This document shows positions 44,596 through 53,569 of a stretch of DNA of 64,000 bases, one piece after another. A model generated the notes under the pieces. It was not told where the DNA came from. It saw only the letters and a program-made list of their open reading frames with translations, and ran no database searches. This DNA is from Lachnospiraceae bacterium (GTDB taxonomy: Bacteria > Bacillota > Clostridia > Lachnospirales > Lachnospiraceae): the NCBI GenBank assembly GCA_910575155.1, contig CAJTDX010000007.1, positions 93,940 through 157,939 of the forward strand, read 5' to 3'. Position 1 is the stretch's first letter, and every line of letters begins with the position of its first letter. The position numbers and the translations under genes were made by a program.

Positions 44596-45402
44596 TCACT
44601 CCCTCAGCTTATATTCTAACCTAATTTTGTCCGCAATTAAAGCTATAAATTCAGAATTTGTGGGTTTTCCTTTTCCGTTATGGATTGTATAGCCAAATAA
44701 ATCATCAATCGTATCCATCTTCCCTCTGCTCCATGCCACTTCTATCGCATGTCGGATCGCACGTTCCACCCGGCTTGGCGTAGTCTGATATTTTTTTGCA
44801 ATGCCGGGGTAAAGAATCTTGGTAATAGAATTCAGCATTTCCATATCCGTCACAGACATCACGATTGCTTCCCGAAGATACTGATATCCCTTGATATGCG
44901 CCGGAACTCCGATCTCATGAATAATACTTGTCACATCATTTTCCAGATTGCGTTCTTCCAGATCCTGTTTCTTTTCATACGCATTTACTTTCCGAATCTC
45001 TGTCGTATTCCGCATTACCAAATTCCGTACATGCTTTATCCGATTAATCACAACATCGTTATCAAAGGGTTTCATAATATAATAATCCGCCCCCAGTGAA
45101 AACGCATCTTCTGTAACTTTTTCCTGTCCAATGGCCGTAATCATGATAAATGCCGGATGTTTTTTAATATTTTTGTCATTTTTGACCTTATCCATCACTG
45201 TCAAACCATCTAATTTCGGCATTACAATATCCAGCAATACAACGTCCGGTTCTTTTCTTTTAATCATTTCATACGCTTCTTCCCCATCTTTCGCTGTTCC
45301 GACAACCTGAAGTTCCTCGTCGCTCTTCACAATATCTCCCAAGGTCTGCAACATTCTCTCATTATCGTCTGCAATCGCAACATTCAATTTTTCCACGTTC
45401 AA
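44596..45402 (-). CDS. spo0A: sporulation master regulator Spo0A
   Basis: The 268-residue response regulator starts sporulation. The receiver domain has the acidic pocket ADDN and the phospho-acceptor Asp58 in VVLLDIV. The C-terminal DNA-binding domain shows the Spo0A-specific helix [18 protein letters not shown] and the ending [18 protein letters not shown]. Length and motifs agree with clostridial Spo0A. Upstream there are 0A boxes over a vegetative promoter. In most spore-formers spoIVB is immediately upstream; here that gene is cut. Confidence 0.97.
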   Translation of the reverse strand: MNVEKLNVAIADDNERMLQTLGDIVKSDEELQVVGTAKDGEEAYEMIKRKEPDVVLLDIVMPKLDGLTVMDKVKNDKNIKKHPAFIMITAIGQEKVTEDAFSLGADYYIMKPFDNDVVINRIKHVRNLVMRNTTEIRKVNAYEKKQDLEERNLENDVTSIIHEIGVPAHIKGYQYLREAIVMSVTDMEMLNSITKILYPGIAKKYQTTPSRVERAIRHAIEVAWSRGKMDTIDDLFGYTIHNGKGKPTNSEFIALIADKIRLEYKLRE

Positions 45403-45489
45403 TCCTCCTGCTGATTTTTCTAGTATTCACTCAAAAAAAGGCACTCCCTATATCCCCGAAAAGCGTTCCCCCCAGGCGTTTTCGTGTCA

Positions 45490-45654
45490 TTCGACATTAT
45501 AACATATCTGAAAACACCTTCAAGAAAAAGATATCTCCGAGTTTCGACATAAGATTTTTACAATCCGGACATTCCCACGAATCTTGTCAAATGCCGCACT
45601 CGTTTTTCTTCCCAACCCTATTATACATATTGTATAATTGTATAAAGTGTCGAA
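45490..45654 (-). promoter_or_regulatory. spo0A promoter with 0A boxes
   Basis: Read leftwards: TTGAAG (45518-45523), a 16-base spacer, TATAAT (45496-45501). A TGTCGAA box (45490-45496) touches the -10. A second TGTCGAA lies at 45543-45549, and one in the opposite direction at 45648-45654. These match the Spo0A binding consensus TGNCGAA, implying autoregulation. Confidence 0.7.
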
Positions 45655-45928
45655 AATTGTCGCAAGCCGCAAAATTTTTGACGATAATTTTTTGAATGGA
45701 TAAATTCCATTCTGAAAGACGTAAAATCAATATGTTTTTTGTTTATTTTAGAAAAAAGGTTGTCCCAAAACAAAGCGGACAAGTCGCTGTCCACTTCCTG
45801 AATCACTCTTTCTTAAAGGACTTGGCTGCGCTGCGTACGGTCACGCTGTAACATGTTCCGCCTGCACGCGTGCGCTATTCTATGGGAAGATACTTTCGCG
45901 TGACAAGATCTTTCCTATAGTATAAAAA

Positions 45929-45972
45929 CACTCCTCCGGATCTTACCGCAATCGGTAAGTCCGAAGGAGTGC
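45929..45972 (-). terminator. terminator following the spoIVB fragment
   Basis: Read leftwards, AGCACTCCTTCGGA...TACCG pairs with CGGTA...TCCGGAGGAGTG, followed by TTTTTATA. It sits 16 bases after the spoIVB stop, where the intact gene would end. Confidence 0.8.
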
Positions 45973-45987
45973 TTTCTGTTTCCTGAA

Positions 45988-46104
45988 TCAATGCTGAAGC
46001 ATGTTTTCAATAAAGATTCCGTAACCTTTTGTGGAATCCTGGACAAACACATGCGTCACTGCGCCAATCACTTTTCCATTTTGAAGAATTGGGCTGCCGC
46101 TCAT
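45988..46104 (-). pseudogene. spoIVB: SpoIVB serine peptidase, 3' fragment only
   Basis: The last 38 codons of SpoIVB (SpoIVB peptidase S55) are clear: [20 protein letters not shown], then [10 protein letters not shown] and the stop. MSGSP holds the catalytic Ser that cleaves SpoIVFA to activate SigK in the mother cell. Upstream of the Met the reading enters [10 protein letters not shown] and a TAG, so the rest of the gene is absent. The split is about 60 bases from the stop of a large serine recombinase gene. The gene lies next to spo0A as usual, so the fragment is at its native location. Confidence 0.85.
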
Positions 46105-46142
46105 GAGTGTGTCAAGTAAAGGACAACATTTTTTCTAATTTT

Positions 46143-47756
46143 TCATATGGTTTTTTCTTCCAGGGCCAAGTTGCTGTGAAATGGAATCACCTCTCCTATT
46201 TCATCACAGAAGTTCCATTCTATATGAATAGAGCCGTCCGGACGTATGATAATCCTTTTTACCAGCTCTTTCATCAGCTGAGGCGTCAGCTCTGTAATCT
46301 CCTGGTACTCTATTATTTTTTTGCTGGTTTCCATTTGCGTGGCGCTGGCTTTGATCTTTTCAGCCTGCTCCTTCTGTTTGTGTTCTGCCACACTGAGCCG
46401 GATTTTCAAATCTTCTTCTTTTGTCGAAATTTCCCGTTTTTTTATTAGGAAATTTTCTTTGCTCAGCTGGCCTTCTACATAAGATTCATAGTGCTGCATC
46501 TTTAAAGCCTGTAATCCGTCGATCTGTTTGCGCAGCGTCCTGCATTCTGTCTGAAGGATCTGCTCATGGGATTTTGCCGAGTGGCTCGCCTCCTTCATCT
46601 TTTTTATTTTTGTATCCAGCAGCTTACAGCGGACATTGATTGCACGAAGGACTATCTCTGTCAGCTTATCTTCACGGAATCGGACCTTCTCACAGTCTGA
46701 TCCAGGATTATATCTATGTGTTACACATATCCAGTTCTTGTTCTGCGGTTTGCTTTTCGATAAACGATTTCCACAGCAGCCACATACCAATAAAGATCTG
46801 AATGGATTGGGACGTGGTGAGGCTTTGGATTTTTTCTTTGATTTTATCACGGTTCGGGCCTGGTAGAAAAGCTCACGGGAGATGACCGCCTCATGGGTAT
46901 TCGGAATCACCTGCTGGAGTTCTTCCGGAATCTGCTTCACTCTATCGCTGCCCACACGAACCACATGGGATTTAAAGGGCACTGTGTCTCCGGTATAAAT
47001 ACGGTTGGCTAAAATGTTTCGGACTGATTCAAAGGTCCATACCGCCCGTGTCTTGTATTTTCCCCTTACCGATGCCAGATAGACAGAAGGCGTCACCACC
47101 TGCGCTTCGTTGAGTTTCCGGGCAATCTGGGTAATTGTAATTCCGGCTACCGCCCATTCAAAAATAGATTTCACAATCTCAGCCGCTTCTTTATCTATCA
47201 CAATCGTATTCTTTTTCTCACCCTTTTTGTATCCGTAAGGCGCCGTCCCGTAAACATATTCCCCGCTCAGCTTTTTTAAATCCACAGAACTCTTAATTTT
47301 CCGCGAGATATCCTTGCTGTACATCTGGTTCAGCAGGTTTTTTATTGCCAATTCCAGTCCGGCAGTATTTTCGCCAAGCTGTTCACTGTCAAACTGATCG
47401 TTGATGGAGATGAACCGCACGCCATAAGCCGGGAATACAAATTCAAGATAATGGCCTGCCTCCAGGTAATTCCGGGCAAATCTGGAAAGATCGCGAACGA
47501 TAATTGTCCGTACCTTGCTGTTTTCCACAAGATTCAGCAGCCGTCTCATTCCAGGCCGGTTCATACTGGTTCCGGAGTACCCATCATCTGCAATTTCCTC
47601 AAACTCATCTGCCTGAAAACAGTGTTCCTGCAAATACCTTTTAATGCAGTCTCTTTGGGAAGTGATGCTGCAGCTTTCTTCTGCAGAACCTTCCTCTATA
47701 TCTCCATCTTCCTTTGAAAGCCGCAGATAATAGAAATCCTGTTTCTCAGCTGACAT
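46143..47756 (-). CDS. large serine recombinase 3 of the triplet (attachment-proximal)
   Basis: The 537-residue serine integrase inserts or excises the element. The catalytic Ser is in FYYLRLSKEDGD (residue ~14), with supporting Arg in DLSRFARN. A recombinase domain (YGTAPYGYKKGEKKN...) and a zinc ribbon (LVCGCCGNRLSKS, then CVTHRYNPGSDC) follow, with a C-terminal coiled coil. It ends about 38 bases from the spoIVB junction, the classic place for an integrase. It overlaps the upstream recombinase by 11 bases. Confidence 0.92.
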   Translation of the reverse strand: MSAEKQDFYYLRLSKEDGDIEEGSAEESCSITSQRDCIKRYLQEHCFQADEFEEIADDGYSGTSMNRPGMRRLLNLVENSKVRTIIVRDLSRFARNYLEAGHYLEFVFPAYGVRFISINDQFDSEQLGENTAGLELAIKNLLNQMYSKDISRKIKSSVDLKKLSGEYVYGTAPYGYKKGEKKNTIVIDKEAAEIVKSIFEWAVAGITITQIARKLNEAQVVTPSVYLASVRGKYKTRAVWTFESVRNILANRIYTGDTVPFKSHVVRVGSDRVKQIPEELQQVIPNTHEAVISRELFYQARTVIKSKKKSKASPRPNPFRSLLVCGCCGNRLSKSKPQNKNWICVTHRYNPGSDCEKVRFREDKLTEIVLRAINVRCKLLDTKIKKMKEASHSAKSHEQILQTECRTLRKQIDGLQALKMQHYESYVEGQLSKENFLIKKREISTKEEDLKIRLSVAEHKQKEQAEKIKASATQMETSKKIIEYQEITELTPQLMKELVKRIIIRPDGSIHIEWNFCDEIGEVIPFHSNLALEEKTI

Positions 47757-49452
47757 CCTTTACCACCTCTATTCTTTGAAGGAACTCTAAAATTGGCTGG
47801 TATGGATCCTCGTAATTAAGGATAATCTTAATTGTCCTGTCTTCTGATATTTCAATCCGGGCTACCAATAATTCCAGAAGCCCACGGTCAATACTTGGAA
47901 TCTTCTGATATTTTTTGATAGCATCCAGCCATTTTTCTGTAACGCTAAGGGCAGCGTCTTTCGCCCGTATGTCAGATAAGGCTTTCGTTTCCTCCTGCAA
48001 AAGCTCTTCATATTTCTTTGCATACTGCTTTTTCATATAATCATATTCCCTGCGGTCAATGACCTTCTGTGTAAGTTCTATCAGAAGCTGTTCCATTTTA
48101 GCTTCCATATTCTTACGCTTTGCAGAAACGCTTGCATAATGGTTTTCTGCATCATTCTGATAACAAACAACCTTCGGCATACGTTTCAGCCCGTCGGCAA
48201 GCTGTTCTACATCTACGGCTACCTGGATCTGTTGGTTTAAGGTGTCAGTCACCGCCTGCATTAATGTCTCCTGCCTCACATAATGGCTGCTGCATTGCGT
48301 ATGGGCAGAATATCTGTATCCGTTGCAATCGTAAAATATGCGGCTTGGCGTCTTGGCATTCGGCCTGGCACATCCTTTCCCTGCGCCCATAGGGCTCTGG
48401 CACTCTGCGCAAAACACCATACCGCGGAATAAATCCCGGTAATCATTGCCGCATTCTGCTCTATGCTCAAACTTGCCCCTGCGCTGCAGTTCTTCCTTAT
48501 TTATTTGCTGGACCTTCTCATATAATGAAACAGAAATAATTGCCGGATGGGCATTTTCAATCACCTGCCACTCTTCTTCGTTCCGTCGCTTTTTCTCCAG
48601 ACCGACTTTATCCCTCTTTACTTTTCCATGGATTCGGTTTCCTATATAGACCTGGTCGGAACAGATTTTACGGATCGTCCCCCGAATCCAAAGAGCATTT
48701 TCATACTTTTTAGCCTTGGTGATGCCCCGAAGCAGCCTGAGTTTCCCCGGCGAAGGGATATTTTTTTCATTTAATATACGGGCAATTGCGTTAAAGCTTT
48801 CACCGCCGGCTCTTAACTGATAAATTTTTTTCACTACTTCCGCAGGTTCCGGATCAATGTCGTAGGTAGTAAATTCTGCATTCCTGACATACCCGTATGG
48901 AATGCTGCCTGCAGCTGGAATAAATTCGCCCCCTGTCATTTTTGCCGATATGCTGGAACGTATTTTATTGGAGATATCCTTTACATAATAATCGTTCATG
49001 ACCATTTTTAAAGGCATGGTTAATGCAGAGGCGTCTGCGTTCCCATCCATGCTGTCGTAAGAATCGTTAATACAAATAAGTCTGACACCCATTTCAGGGA
49101 ATGTCCGCTCTACAAATTCGCTTGTCATTACAAAATGCCGGCCCAGTCTGGAAATATCCTTTACAATCACACAGTTTATCCGGCCGCTCCTTAAGTCCTT
49201 AAGCATCCGGATAAATCCCGGACGTTCATAATTCATTCCTGTATAACCATTATCATAATAGGTATCTACCAGTTTTATTTCCGGATGCTCTTCTAAATAA
49301 TGCAGGGTGATTTTCTGCTGATTACCGATGGAATTTTGCTCTATATCGTCTCCATCCTCTACGGAAAGACGTCCATATTCACCGGCAAGTATCAATAGTT
49401 CCTCCTCAGGAGCAGCTTCTTTTAATCTGTTCACTCTGCTCTTTCGTGCCAT
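47746..49452 (-). CDS. large serine recombinase 2 of the triplet
   Basis: The 568-residue protein has the catalytic Ser in GEYGRLSVEDGD (about residue 30) and the DISRLGRHF Arg motif. The recombinase domain shows GSIPYGYVRN. A Cys-ligand zinc ribbon (FCAECQSPMG ... CNGYRYSAHTQC) and a coiled coil follow. The sequence is clearly different from its two neighbours, so it is not a recent duplication. It abuts recombinase 1 without a gap (ATG at 49452, stop of the previous at 49453), consistent with one operon. Confidence 0.92.
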   Translation of the reverse strand: MARKSRVNRLKEAAPEEELLILAGEYGRLSVEDGDDIEQNSIGNQQKITLHYLEEHPEIKLVDTYYDNGYTGMNYERPGFIRMLKDLRSGRINCVIVKDISRLGRHFVMTSEFVERTFPEMGVRLICINDSYDSMDGNADASALTMPLKMVMNDYYVKDISNKIRSSISAKMTGGEFIPAAGSIPYGYVRNAEFTTYDIDPEPAEVVKKIYQLRAGGESFNAIARILNEKNIPSPGKLRLLRGITKAKKYENALWIRGTIRKICSDQVYIGNRIHGKVKRDKVGLEKKRRNEEEWQVIENAHPAIISVSLYEKVQQINKEELQRRGKFEHRAECGNDYRDLFRGMVFCAECQSPMGAGKGCARPNAKTPSRIFYDCNGYRYSAHTQCSSHYVRQETLMQAVTDTLNQQIQVAVDVEQLADGLKRMPKVVCYQNDAENHYASVSAKRKNMEAKMEQLLIELTQKVIDRREYDYMKKQYAKKYEELLQEETKALSDIRAKDAALSVTEKWLDAIKKYQKIPSIDRGLLELLVARIEISEDRTIKIILNYEDPYQPILEFLQRIEVVKDVS

Positions 49453-51120
49453 TTAGACTACCTCCTTTGCTCTTTCCTGAAAAATCTCCTGATATGCAGC
49501 GATTTCATTCCGGTAATTAAATTCAATACGGATACGTTTATCTTCATATACATAGATACGGTCCACCAATGTTACAACTACCTCACGGGTCAGCTCAGAA
49601 ATCCCTTTAAATTTTATGAACTGCATAATCCAGTTATTGTCTGCACTGCTGCCGGATGAAATTTCTGCCCGCTGAAGCTGGAGCTTACGGATTGCTTTCT
49701 CCGTGTCTTCAATCTGCTTTGAATACTTCATCCGCATTTTGTTATACTCATCCCTGTCAATCAAATCTTCATTCAGCGCTTCATACAGCTTCATACGGAA
49801 TTCCTTATCCCTGTCCAGATCCTGTTCTTTTTTTACAATCATAACATCAATGCGTCCCTGTCGGATCTGGTCCATATTGTTTAACCCAATATCCTGAACC
49901 AGCTGGTTTAATTCTACAACCATCTGTATCTGGTTGGATACGGCATGTAAAACCGTTTCTTCCAGCTTTTTCTGTTCAAAGCTGTGGCTGCTGCAGCCTT
50001 TCCCGTCTTTGTAAGTTGCACATACATAATAATAGTGTTTCCGCTTTCCCCTCGTTACGGTCCTGCGCTGCAAAGTGCGCCCGCAGTCTGGGCAAAACAA
50101 TAGTCCGGCCAACGGCAGAAGGGTATCCTTTTTCGGCGGCCTTCTGGTATCACGCTCCATCATCTTCTGCACAGTAGAAAACATGAGCGGATCAATAATT
50201 GCCGGATGGTTGTTCTCAACTACCACCCAGTCATCCTCGCTGCGCACCTTCATCTTTTTGATTTTATAATTCGGTGTGCCGCGTTTGCCCTGCACAAGCG
50301 TGCCAATATAGATCGGGTTTGTTAATATCCTGTTGATTGTAACAACACTCCATTTTGACTGTGAGGAAGCCTGAAAACCGGTCTTATATTTCATGCCAAG
50401 GCTCTTTTTATACTCTGATGGCGGCAATATTTGCTCCTGATCCAGAAAATCTGCTATTACAGACTGACTGTGCCCTTTGATTTTCATAGAAAAAATGCCC
50501 CGCACGACTTCGGCTGCATACTCATCAACGATAAGCTTATGCTTATCATCAGGGGATTTGCAGTACCCATAGCTCGCAAAGGCACCTAAAAACTCTCCAT
50601 TACCACGCTGAATCCGAAACTGGTTCCGCAGCTTCTTGGATAATTCGCGGCAATAGGACTCATTCATTATATTTTTAATAGGAATAATAATATCATCCCC
50701 CGCTGTACTGTGTTCACTGTCAACATCATCGTTAATGGCAATAAAACGTATACCAAAAGACGGAAATATCATTTCAAGATATTTTCCCGTTTCAATATAC
50801 TCTCTTCCAAGCCTTGATAAATCTTTTACAATAACACAGTTAATGCTTCCGGACTGAACTTTTTCAAGGACAGAACGAAAACCGGGACGATCATAATTCG
50901 TTCCGGAATAACCATCATCATATGCTTCATCAATAAGTGTAATATTGGGATGATTCTTAAGATACGCGTGAACCAGTTTGCGCTGGTTCAGAATACTGTC
51001 GCTGATTTCACCGTTACTATCCCTGCCCCTGTCCTCATTTTTGTCATCTTTAGACAGACGATAGTATGCCATTGCCCTATATTCTTCCAGGTCTGGAACC
51101 TGTTTCTTTCTAACTGCCAT
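49453..51120 (-). CDS. large serine recombinase 1 of the triplet
   Basis: The 555-residue protein has the catalytic Ser in YYRLSKDDKNEDRG (about residue 21) and IVKDLSRLGREYIE. A zinc ribbon (LLFCPDCGRTLQRR...CATYKDGKGCSSH) follows. It is the first gene of the recombinase operon, with AGGAGG before the ATG. Upstream lie two 60-bp repeats and strong hairpins likely to regulate it. Three overlapping recombinases suggest that all three are needed, possibly as a heteromeric complex. Confidence 0.92.
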   Translation of the reverse strand: MAVRKKQVPDLEEYRAMAYYRLSKDDKNEDRGRDSNGEISDSILNQRKLVHAYLKNHPNITLIDEAYDDGYSGTNYDRPGFRSVLEKVQSGSINCVIVKDLSRLGREYIETGKYLEMIFPSFGIRFIAINDDVDSEHSTAGDDIIIPIKNIMNESYCRELSKKLRNQFRIQRGNGEFLGAFASYGYCKSPDDKHKLIVDEYAAEVVRGIFSMKIKGHSQSVIADFLDQEQILPPSEYKKSLGMKYKTGFQASSQSKWSVVTINRILTNPIYIGTLVQGKRGTPNYKIKKMKVRSEDDWVVVENNHPAIIDPLMFSTVQKMMERDTRRPPKKDTLLPLAGLLFCPDCGRTLQRRTVTRGKRKHYYYVCATYKDGKGCSSHSFEQKKLEETVLHAVSNQIQMVVELNQLVQDIGLNNMDQIRQGRIDVMIVKKEQDLDRDKEFRMKLYEALNEDLIDRDEYNKMRMKYSKQIEDTEKAIRKLQLQRAEISSGSSADNNWIMQFIKFKGISELTREVVVTLVDRIYVYEDKRIRIEFNYRNEIAAYQEIFQERAKEVV

Positions 51121-51216
51121 AACAAACCTCCTAAAATTCTTTCAGGACATTTGTTTCTGGCGGTTATCCCAGATGGCTGACCGGGCCATCTCATTGACCG
51201 TATGCTCCTACTTTGA

Positions 51217-51343
51217 GATACTCGAAAAAATACTGCGTATTTTTCCTCGTTGGAATATCAGTTGCTCCCACCATGGGATACTCGAAAAAACACTTCGTAT
51301 TTTTCCTCGTTGGAATATCAAATGCTCCCGCATTTGATATTCC
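51217..51343. repeat. two 60-bp direct repeats with internal hairpins upstream of recombinase operon
   Basis: The unit beginning GATACTCGAAAAAA repeats with a 60-base period (51217, 51277) and shares TATTTTTCCTCGTTGGAATATCA. Within the second unit's end, GGAATATCAAATGC (51312-51325) pairs perfectly with GCATTTGATATTCC (51330-51343). Each unit also folds on its own (CGAAAAAATAC/GTATTTTT). Location directly 5' of the recombinase genes suggests a regulator- or recombinase-binding region. Confidence 0.7.
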
Positions 51344-51388
51344 ATATTATGTCTGACTTTTCATACCTTGTCAATAGGATTGCACCAG

Positions 51389-51637
51389 TTACCGCAAATT
51401 CCCAAAATCCTGATCTATGCTGCTCGCATAGGCTACCAACCGTTCCTGTAAACTTACCCCTGTATTTGCGTATCCAATTTCCACTACAACTCCGTCATCC
51501 ATATAACAATATGGATTTCCAATCTGCTTTATAAAACCTTGAATACGTTCTTCACAGGATTTTGAGGTGTCTATTACAACATCCCGTATATCTTTTAACT
51601 GAGAGCGGTCCACTGTTTTTGCAGTTGCATATTCCAT
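51389..51637 (-). CDS. DUF6870-like small protein
   Basis: The 82-residue protein has a recognisable pattern MEYATAKTVDRSQLKDIRDVV, then YCYMDDGVVVEIGYANTGVSLQERLVAYA. From recall, this matches small DUF6870 proteins that are regular cargo of clostridial conjugative elements. The AAGGAG site precedes the ATG. Its function is unknown. It lies between the two repeat regions, on the same strand as the recombinases. Confidence 0.65.
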   Translation of the reverse strand: MEYATAKTVDRSQLKDIRDVVIDTSKSCEERIQGFIKQIGNPYCYMDDGVVVEIGYANTGVSLQERLVAYASSIDQDFGNLR

Positions 51638-51668
51638 AGAAAACTCCTTTCCTCTTTTTGTCCTTTTC

Positions 51669-51801
51669 TTTGGACATCAAGGGATACCCGAAGGGTGTTT
51701 CCTTATTATTGTCCCTTCTTTTTGGGACATCAAGGGATACCCAAAGGGTATTTCCTTGTCCTTTCCTTTGGTCACCACGGAATACCCAAAGGATGCTTCT
51801 G
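51669..51801. repeat. three iterated dyad repeats
   Basis: A ~35-base unit occurs three times: 51669-51704, 51721-51756, 51767-51801. Each has an ATACCC-(A/G)AA-GGGTAT-type dyad (GGGATACCCGAAGGGT, GGGATACCCAAAGGGT, GGAATACCCAAAGGAT) preceded by GGACATCAAG-like bases. They lie just upstream of the 51637 gene start. They look like iterated protein-binding sites. Confidence 0.6.
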
Positions 51802-51979
51802 TTTCTGTTTTCATTATTACCAATTTAATCCACTCCTATTCACAACTCAGAATCAGTATCATTTAACGTCCTCCCGGCGCCTGCAGCGAACAGGTCCATA
51901 GAAATTTCATCTCCCCGCCTTCATTGTAGCCGGGCCGCGAATTACGGAAGTCTCATTATGCCCCTGACATTTCATAGCG

Positions 51980-52142
51980 TATTACTCTGGCGGTTAAATA
52001 TCGCAGCAGATTACACAGAACAAATCTTCATATGCAAGGCGGAAGATTGAGCTGTAGCGAGTGCTACAGCGATTGATAACAACGCAGCAGATGGAGATTT
52101 GGGCAAGTAAGATGCTGTGATATTTGACCGCCGGAGTAATAT
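51980..52142. repeat. 163-base imperfect palindrome (giant hairpin)
   Basis: The sequence is symmetric about 52061. TATTACTCTGGCGGTTAAAT on the left matches the complement of the right end. Inner arms of about 55 bases continue with mismatches. The centre is a perfect GCTGTAGC-GAGT-GCTACAGC hairpin (52051-52070). It has no convincing ORF. The remaining parts of 51638-52356 contain only these repeats. Confidence 0.65.
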
Positions 52143-52356
52143 ATGGAAGCCATCCATATATCAGTGCTCGTGGTTCTGCTTGCCAGGCAAACGGATAGCC
52201 GCTCTTCATCAGGGAATGTACCGGGATGGACTATGTAATTGTCTATGTGCGTTTGGCTGGGGATGCCTTCACTTATAAAAAGCCATCTGATTCTGCACTT
52301 CTCGAATCTCACTGAAAAAAATTTAGCGGCTCTGAAAAATCCAGAACCGCCAAGGC

Positions 52357-52548
52357 CTAAATATCAAATTTTGAAATATTGAGGGCAATATGTATCAGTA
52401 TGTACTGTTTCAGATCCTCATCTATCTTGCCGTCTATCCGGCAATGCTTGCTGATAAGCGGGTCATATAACTCAAAAATCCTCTCCAATGCTTGATGACT
52501 GCCCAGCGTAGCCTCTTCTAATATCTTACCAAATTCTTCGGGGTTCAT
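52357..52548 (-). CDS. small helix-turn-helix protein of conjugative element
   Basis: The 63-residue protein opens NPEEFGKILEEATLGSHQALERIFELYDPLISKHC. From recall, this is a standard helix-turn-helix domain protein of Tn916/ICE-type elements that sits next to a sigma-like factor. Its start overlaps the stop of the sigma factor gene (4 bases), so it is coupled to it. Its role in the element is probably transcriptional. Confidence 0.75.
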   Translation of the reverse strand: MNPEEFGKILEEATLGSHQALERIFELYDPLISKHCRIDGKIDEDLKQYILIHIALNISKFDI

Positions 52549-52952
52549 CTGCCATCACCTTCCTCCATCAGTTCTGTTCGCAGTTTCTTTAATGCGTGAT
52601 ACCTCTGGTCATATACATGCTGCGGGGAACAATTTAATTCCTTTGCAATCTCTTCCGGTTCCCTTTCCTCCACAAACAGCATAGTAAGTATCCGCTGCCG
52701 CTTAATTGGAAGATTTGCAAAAGCGTCAGCAAGCCGCTCCTCTTCAAAAGCAAACGCATCCATTGAATCAATCTGTCTTAAATCATCCTCATAAACAGGG
52801 AGAATGCGCTCTGGCAGTTCCTCAAGCGAAACTGTATCAAGCTTCGTTTCCGTCTTCCGCAGATATTTGAGCTTAGCTCTGTAAATAACGGTATCCAGCC
52901 ATTTTGTAAACCTCGCCCTTAATACATCATCGTATTCCTGCTGATGGTCCAT
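52545..52952 (-). CDS. sigma-70 region 4 family (ECF-like) sigma factor
   Basis: About 135 residues. A region 2-like helix (MDHQQEYDDVLRARFTKWLDTVI) is followed by a region 4 helix-turn-helix (NLPIKRQRILTMLFVEEREPEEIAKELNCSPQHVYDQRYHALKKLR). The ATG at 52952 with AAAGGAGG 7 bases upstream is chosen over the earlier ORF start at 53003. Such short factors are usual in conjugative elements, where they may regulate transfer genes. Confidence 0.8.
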   Translation of the reverse strand: MDHQQEYDDVLRARFTKWLDTVIYRAKLKYLRKTETKLDTVSLEELPERILPVYEDDLRQIDSMDAFAFEEERLADAFANLPIKRQRILTMLFVEEREPEEIAKELNCSPQHVYDQRYHALKKLRTELMEEGDGR

Positions 52953-53094
52953 CGTGTACCTCCTTTTCGTTGGGGCACGCCACCACAGCAGGGAACCAGA
53001 CATACCATGATGGCATGCCTGGTTCGTGTTCTGTGTTCCTTTACCTGAAATCTACAAGACTTTCCATAAAAATCTAATTTTGATTTAGGCAAGC

Positions 53095-53137
53095 AAAAAA
53101 CGACCATACCGCACTTTCGTGTGGCATAGCCGTTCTT
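53095..53137 (-). terminator. terminator after the XRE regulator relic
   Basis: Read leftwards, AACGGCTATGCCACAC-GAAA-GTGCGGTATGGTCGTT followed by TTTT forms a strong stem-loop. A second hairpin (AACCAG...CTGGTT, 52994-53024) lies between it and the sigma factor. Confidence 0.7.
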
Positions 53138-53233
53138 AAGCATGAATAATCAACTGAATAAATCTATCGGTCTTATCCGCATAAATGAGTCATATCTTAT
53201 CTGTTCCTGTAAGGCTTAAGCATCTGTATTCAA

Positions 53234-53569
53234 TTACTGGCTGAACTTCTCAAGCGAATCAAGATAAGCCATTAAAGCTTCACAGGCCTGAATCCGTCTT
53301 GCAACCGGGTATTTCTCAATGCGTTCTGCAAGTTCCCGCAGATACACCACTTCCGGATTTGAGTAGGATTCCCCCCGCAGCTGGTCCACCGTTACAGACA
53401 GTGAGTTTGCAATCCTCACCACCATACCCAGACTGGGAATGCCGCGGGCATTCTCTATCTGGCCGATGTGGCTGTTGCTGCAATCACATTAACCTGCCAA
53501 TTCTTCCTGACTGAATCCAAGTATCAAACGATACTTCCTTACATTTTTTCCTAAAGTTATGTAGTCCAC
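53234..53569 (-). pseudogene. XRE-family transcriptional regulator with in-frame stop
   Basis: From GTG at 53569 the reading gives VDYITLGKNVRKYRLILGFSQEELAG, then TAA at about 53489-53491. It continues in frame with CDCSNSHIGQIENARGIPSLG and a C-terminal helical part to the stop at 53234. The helix-turn-helix is thus split inside its turn. Without the stop it would be a complete ~110-residue regulator. The C-terminal 63 codons remain open from ATG 53425. Confidence 0.75.

Noticed and set aside
51217..51801. CRISPR array
   Set aside because: Repeat spacing and unit similarity do not fit; units contain dyads, there are only two or three copies, and no cas genes are present.
52064..52312. 82-codon reverse ORF over the giant palindrome
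   Set aside because: The frame is a by-product of the palindrome and lacks a ribosome site.
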